Part shown: piece by piece, positions 61,685 to 64,000 of the stretch
How positions within the stretch are numbered: position 1 is the first letter of the stretch
Layout of the letters: every line of letters begins with the position of its first letter
NCBI RefSeq assembly: GCF_014850975.1
Contig: NZ_JACXST010000001.1
Location: 930,001-994,000 of the forward strand
DNA length: 64,000 bases
Source of the DNA: Methylomonas fluvii
GTDB lineage: Bacteria > Pseudomonadota > Gammaproteobacteria > Methylococcales > Methylomonadaceae
Direction of reading: 5' to 3'
Notes under the pieces: generated by a model
Database searches by the model: none
What the model was told of the DNA's origin: nothing
The model's input: the letters and a program-made list of their open reading frames with translations, nothing else
Made by a program: the position numbers and the translations under genes

Positions 61685-62024
61685 TTACAGGTTCTCTTAA
61701 CTCAATCACAGCCAGACGAATTACTTCCATTACGGCAAGCCTGTTTTGTAAAACCTCATGATTCCAAAATCGCAGCACCCGATACCCCAGCCGCTGTAAA
61801 TAATGGCTTCTGTTTTGATCGTATTCTTGTTGCTCGGCATGCTGCCCGCCATCAACTTCAATTACCAACTTGGGTTCCAGGCAAACAAAATCAACGATGA
61901 ATGGGCCGATAACCTGCTGTCTACGAAATTTACAGCCCAACAATTGCCGATTCCTCAGCTGTTGCCAAATCACTCGTTCTGCGTCGGTTTGATTTTTGCG
62001 TAATGAACGGGCCAAATCTTTCAT
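61677..62024 (-). CDS. DUF559 endonuclease-like protein
   Basis: A 115-residue protein of the DUF559 group, related to very-short-patch-repair and restriction-type nucleases. The core VIWQQLRNRQLLGCKFRRQQVIGPFIVDFVC-LEPKLVIEVDGGQH (about 19-62) carries the Asp and the Glu-x-Asp residues expected for a PD-(D/E)XK catalytic site; the C-terminal half (LGYRVLRFWNHEV) completes the fold. The function is unknown. It is a single gene embedded in a field of palindromic repeats on both sides, whose edge (61684) overlaps its 3' end. Confidence 0.85.
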   Translation of the reverse strand: MKDLARSLRKNQTDAERVIWQQLRNRQLLGCKFRRQQVIGPFIVDFVCLEPKLVIEVDGGQHAEQQEYDQNRSHYLQRLGYRVLRFWNHEVLQNRLAVMEVIRLAVIELREPVKT

Positions 62025-62039
62025 TGCAAAAGCCTTTTT

Positions 62040-62184
62040 TGGATTCCCTCACCCCTGCCCTCTCCCGGGGGGAGAGGGAGTTATATTTCCGAGCTAGATG
62101 AGGCGATCCTAATTTAGTCTAGCTAACAAAAATACCGGTATTCCCCCTCTCCCCTTGGGAGAGGGCTGGGGTGAGGGGAGTTAA
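62040..62184. repeat. REP-like palindromic repeats, right of DUF559 gene
   Basis: Two further units with the same CCCTCACCCC...TCTCCC-GGGAGAGGG pattern: 62048-62083 and 62142-62179. The second is nearly the mirror image of the unit at 61593-61631, with the CTCTCCC...GGGAGAGGGC palindrome and a flanking GGGGTGAGGGGA. Confidence 0.75.
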
Positions 62185-62263
62185 AAGCCCCGGCAAATTT
62201 AATTTTTTGCCCTTCAAGCAAAAATACCGAGAATAAAATTCCAGAAAGCTTTAGCGCAAATAC

Positions 62264-62989
62264 TCAACCAAACTGCGCTGCAATCTGTGCCTGAATTTTT
62301 TCCGCCATGGCTTTACGGTCAGCCGCGTCGCGGATAGGCCTGCCCACTACTATGTAATCCGCGCCGTTTTGAATCGCTTGCTCGACACTGACCGCGCGTT
62401 TTTGATCATCGTCTTCGCGGTTATCCACCGGCCGGATGCCGGGAGTAATCACCAACAACTTTTCGCCCAACTGCTCCCGAATCATGGCCACTTCCATGCC
62501 CGATGAAACAATGCCGTCGCAACCGATTTGTAAGGCTCTTTTAGCGCGGGACAACACCAGCTCGCGCACATCGCATTGAAAGCCCAAGTCGTCCAAGTCT
62601 CCGCGATCCAGGCTGGTTAATGCGGTGACTGCCAGCACTTTTAAGTCGCCTTTCGCAGCTGCCGCTGCTTCCATAATGGAGTCGTTGCCGTGGATAGTGG
62701 CCAGATCCACGCCTTTGTTACTCAGCGCTTTAATTGCCCTGTCCACCGTGGCTGGAATGTCGAAGAATTTAAGATCGACAAACACTTTTTTGTCGCGGGC
62801 CTTCAGCCATTCGATAAATCCGAAATAATCACCCGACATGAATAGCTCCATGCCCACTTTGTAAAAAATCACCGCTTCACCCAGTTCTTCGACCAAAGCT
62901 TGCGCTTCTGCAATGCTGGAAACATCCAGCGCCATGATCAGGCGTTCGCGGACGGGAATGGCTTTATTTGATATGAAAGATTCTGTCAT
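62264..62989 (-). CDS. pyrF: Orotidine 5'-phosphate decarboxylase
   Basis: PyrF makes UMP from OMP in pyrimidine synthesis. The 241-residue TIM-barrel enzyme has the catalytic DLKFFDIPATV (about 72-82, with the Asp-Lys-x-x-Asp pattern), MALDV near residue 19 for the phosphate end, and PGIRPVDNREDDDQKRAVS near 188. The length is normal for the short bacterial type. It is a single gene on this strand, upstream of the repeat field and the DUF559 gene, and divergent from the undecaprenyl-phosphate sugar transferase. Confidence 0.96.
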   Translation of the reverse strand: MTESFISNKAIPVRERLIMALDVSSIAEAQALVEELGEAVIFYKVGMELFMSGDYFGFIEWLKARDKKVFVDLKFFDIPATVDRAIKALSNKGVDLATIHGNDSIMEAAAAAKGDLKVLAVTALTSLDRGDLDDLGFQCDVRELVLSRAKRALQIGCDGIVSSGMEVAMIREQLGEKLLVITPGIRPVDNREDDDQKRAVSVEQAIQNGADYIVVGRPIRDAADRKAMAEKIQAQIAAQFG

Positions 62990-63189
62990 AAGGATTATGA
63001 AATAGTCTGTTTACTGGGTTAAGGGTAGCGTTTTTATTGGTGAGCTTGGCAAGACCTGCTAAAGTGGTTTACAAGCAACGTTGATTTTTCAGTTGGTGTT
63101 TAAGTAACAATTGTTGCGCCTGCGATGACGCTAAGAAGCGGCATGCATGAAAAACTTGTAGGCACCGGACGGTTTACATGCCGCCGGGG

Positions 63190-63241
63190 TTTCATTAAGC
63201 TTTCATTAAGCTGAAATAATTTTGGCTTAAAGTCCTATAAT
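63190..63241 (+). promoter_or_regulatory. Candidate promoter with Pho-box-like direct repeats
   Basis: Two tandem 11-bp copies of TTCATTAAGCT (63191-63201, 63202-63212) read as (G/C)TTTCAT-TAAG, close to the CTGTCAT plus 4-bp AT-rich unit of a PhoB box. A -10 TATAAT follows at 63236-63241 without a good -35, which fits activator-dependent transcription. A third copy, CTCATTAAGCT, lies at 63261-63271 in the likely leader. Confidence 0.45.
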
Positions 63242-63287
63242 CAGGCAGGCAAATGATGTACTCATTAAGCTAACCAGTATATTTGAT

Positions 63288-64000
63288 ATGAATCAGTTTC
63301 GCCCAAAAGGATTTATCAGGCCGCTACAGCCCGAATTGCAAAGCATTAAACGGGCAATGGATACCGCGTTGATTTTTATCACGCTATATATCTCTCTGCA
63401 TATTTACGGCGAGACGTTTGATCGTGAATACCTAGGCTTATTCATTGTTTGCACGGTGTTGTTCGGTATATTTGCCGAGCACCAGGAAATCTATCACGGC
63501 TGGCGCGGCGACCCCCTGTTTGACGATGCCGTGCGGATATTGTTGTCGTGGATAGTGGCCTTTGCGCTGATTGCCAGCAGTTTTTTCGTGTTCGATTTTG
63601 GGTTTGAATACTCGCGGCAAGTATTGGAGCTTTGGCTGCCGCTGGCACCGCTCAGCATCATCATGCTGCACTCACTGCGCCGTTCGACATTGTCTTATTT
63701 GCGGATGCACGGGCTTAATACCCGAAACTACGCGATCTTGGGCGGCAATTCGCTCGGCAAACGCCTAAACGCCGCGTTGACTGAAATGCCGTGGCTGGGA
63801 TACAGCTTTGTGGGGTTTTTCGACGACCGCATCGAGAACAAGCAGCGCAGGCAGGATGAAGACATGGTCGACGTCATCGTCGGCGACTTCAAAGAGCTGC
63901 TGGAAAGAGCGCAGCGCGGAGAAATCGATCATATCTACATCACCTTGCCCTTGCGTGCGGAAAAGCGAATTAACCAATTGATTCGAGAACTGGCTGACAG
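63288..64000 (+). CDS. Undecaprenyl-phosphate sugar phosphotransferase (WcaJ/PssY-type), partial
   Basis: The frame is open from ATG 63288 to the window edge, 237 codons, so the catalytic C-terminal half is missing. What is present fits the N-terminal half of an undecaprenyl-phosphate glucose phosphotransferase of the WcaJ type: several membrane helices (about 24-140) followed by a Rossmann-like CoA-binding domain (NYAILGGNSLGKRLNAAL, about 146-163, then GYSFVGFFDDR). These enzymes start exopolysaccharide synthesis by attaching a sugar-1-phosphate to the lipid carrier. The upstream region has a -10 and Pho-box-like repeats. Confidence 0.85.
   Translation, partial: MNQFRPKGFIRPLQPELQSIKRAMDTALIFITLYISLHIYGETFDREYLGLFIVCTVLFGIFAEHQEIYHGWRGDPLFDDAVRILLSWIVAFALIASSFFVFDFGFEYSRQVLELWLPLAPLSIIMLHSLRRSTLSYLRMHGLNTRNYAILGGNSLGKRLNAALTEMPWLGYSFVGFFDDRIENKQRRQDEDMVDVIVGDFKELLERAQRGEIDHIYITLPLRAEKRINQLIRELAD

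Noticed and set aside
61191-62184. CRISPR array in the repeat field
   Set aside because: The units are degenerate palindromes of varying length with irregular spacing, not identical direct repeats with uniform spacers.

Overview
This is a stretch of ordinary bacterial chromosome, roughly half G+C, from a Gram-negative gammaproteobacterium. The gene content (SpeD, Crp next to an OsmC protein, MutY-YggX, ApaG-ApaH, aroK-aroB-damX-hemE, SelO, Mpl) is gammaproteobacterial. An HpnN-type hopanoid transporter, a VPLPA-CTERM surface protein and the general style suggest a methanotroph-like member of the Methylococcales, perhaps near Methylomonas. That assignment is inference: no methane-oxidation gene lies in the window. 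I saw no rRNA, tRNA, CRISPR array, prophage or intact insertion sequence.

Layout. 1-5.9 kb: a truncated metallopeptidase/transpeptidase-like protein, a cold-shock gene with a long leader, mutY-yggX, and a truncated-globin gene interrupted by one in-frame stop. 6-11.4 kb: the pyruvate dehydrogenase operon aceE-aceF-lpdA, preceded by a PdhR-like operator. 11.6-14.1 kb: two surface proteins (VPLPA-CTERM and a short LapA-like retention-module protein) facing each other across a perfect 30-bp-arm palindrome. 14.2-21.7 kb: selO, a lipoprotein, an M23 peptidase, a four-PAS diguanylate cyclase, an MFS transporter and a dienelactone hydrolase. 21.7-26.8 kb: a TetR regulator divergent from an RND efflux pair. 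26.8-34.8 kb: crp, osmC-speD, a Spy-like protein, apaG-apaH, mpl and a membrane Ser/Thr kinase. 34.9-45.5 kb: a 1345-residue membrane protein of unknown function with an internal duplication, PAP2-dgkA, a DUF2490 protein, a two-domain kinase and uppP. 45.5-51.9 kb: a Ca/Na antiporter with hpnN, then motA-motB and a membrane-anchored methyltransferase. 51.9-55.8 kb: a three-gene polysaccharide-initiation module resembling wbpV-wbpL-wbpM. 55.8-63 kb: a DUF411 lipoprotein, yjbQ, hemE, damX, aroB, aroK, a field of palindromic repeats around a DUF559 nuclease gene, and pyrF. The right edge begins an undecaprenyl-phosphate sugar phosphotransferase behind a promoter with Pho-box-like repeats.

Recurring themes are the cell envelope (peptidoglycan recycling, undecaprenyl phosphate, hopanoids, O-antigen and exopolysaccharide initiation, adhesins) and surface or second-messenger signalling (cyclic-di-GMP, cAMP-Crp, Ser/Thr kinase). 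The items most worth following up are the duplicated 1345-residue protein, the mini LapA-like protein with a TAAG site, the metallopeptidase plus penicillin-binding-motif protein at the left edge, and the repeat field around DUF559.
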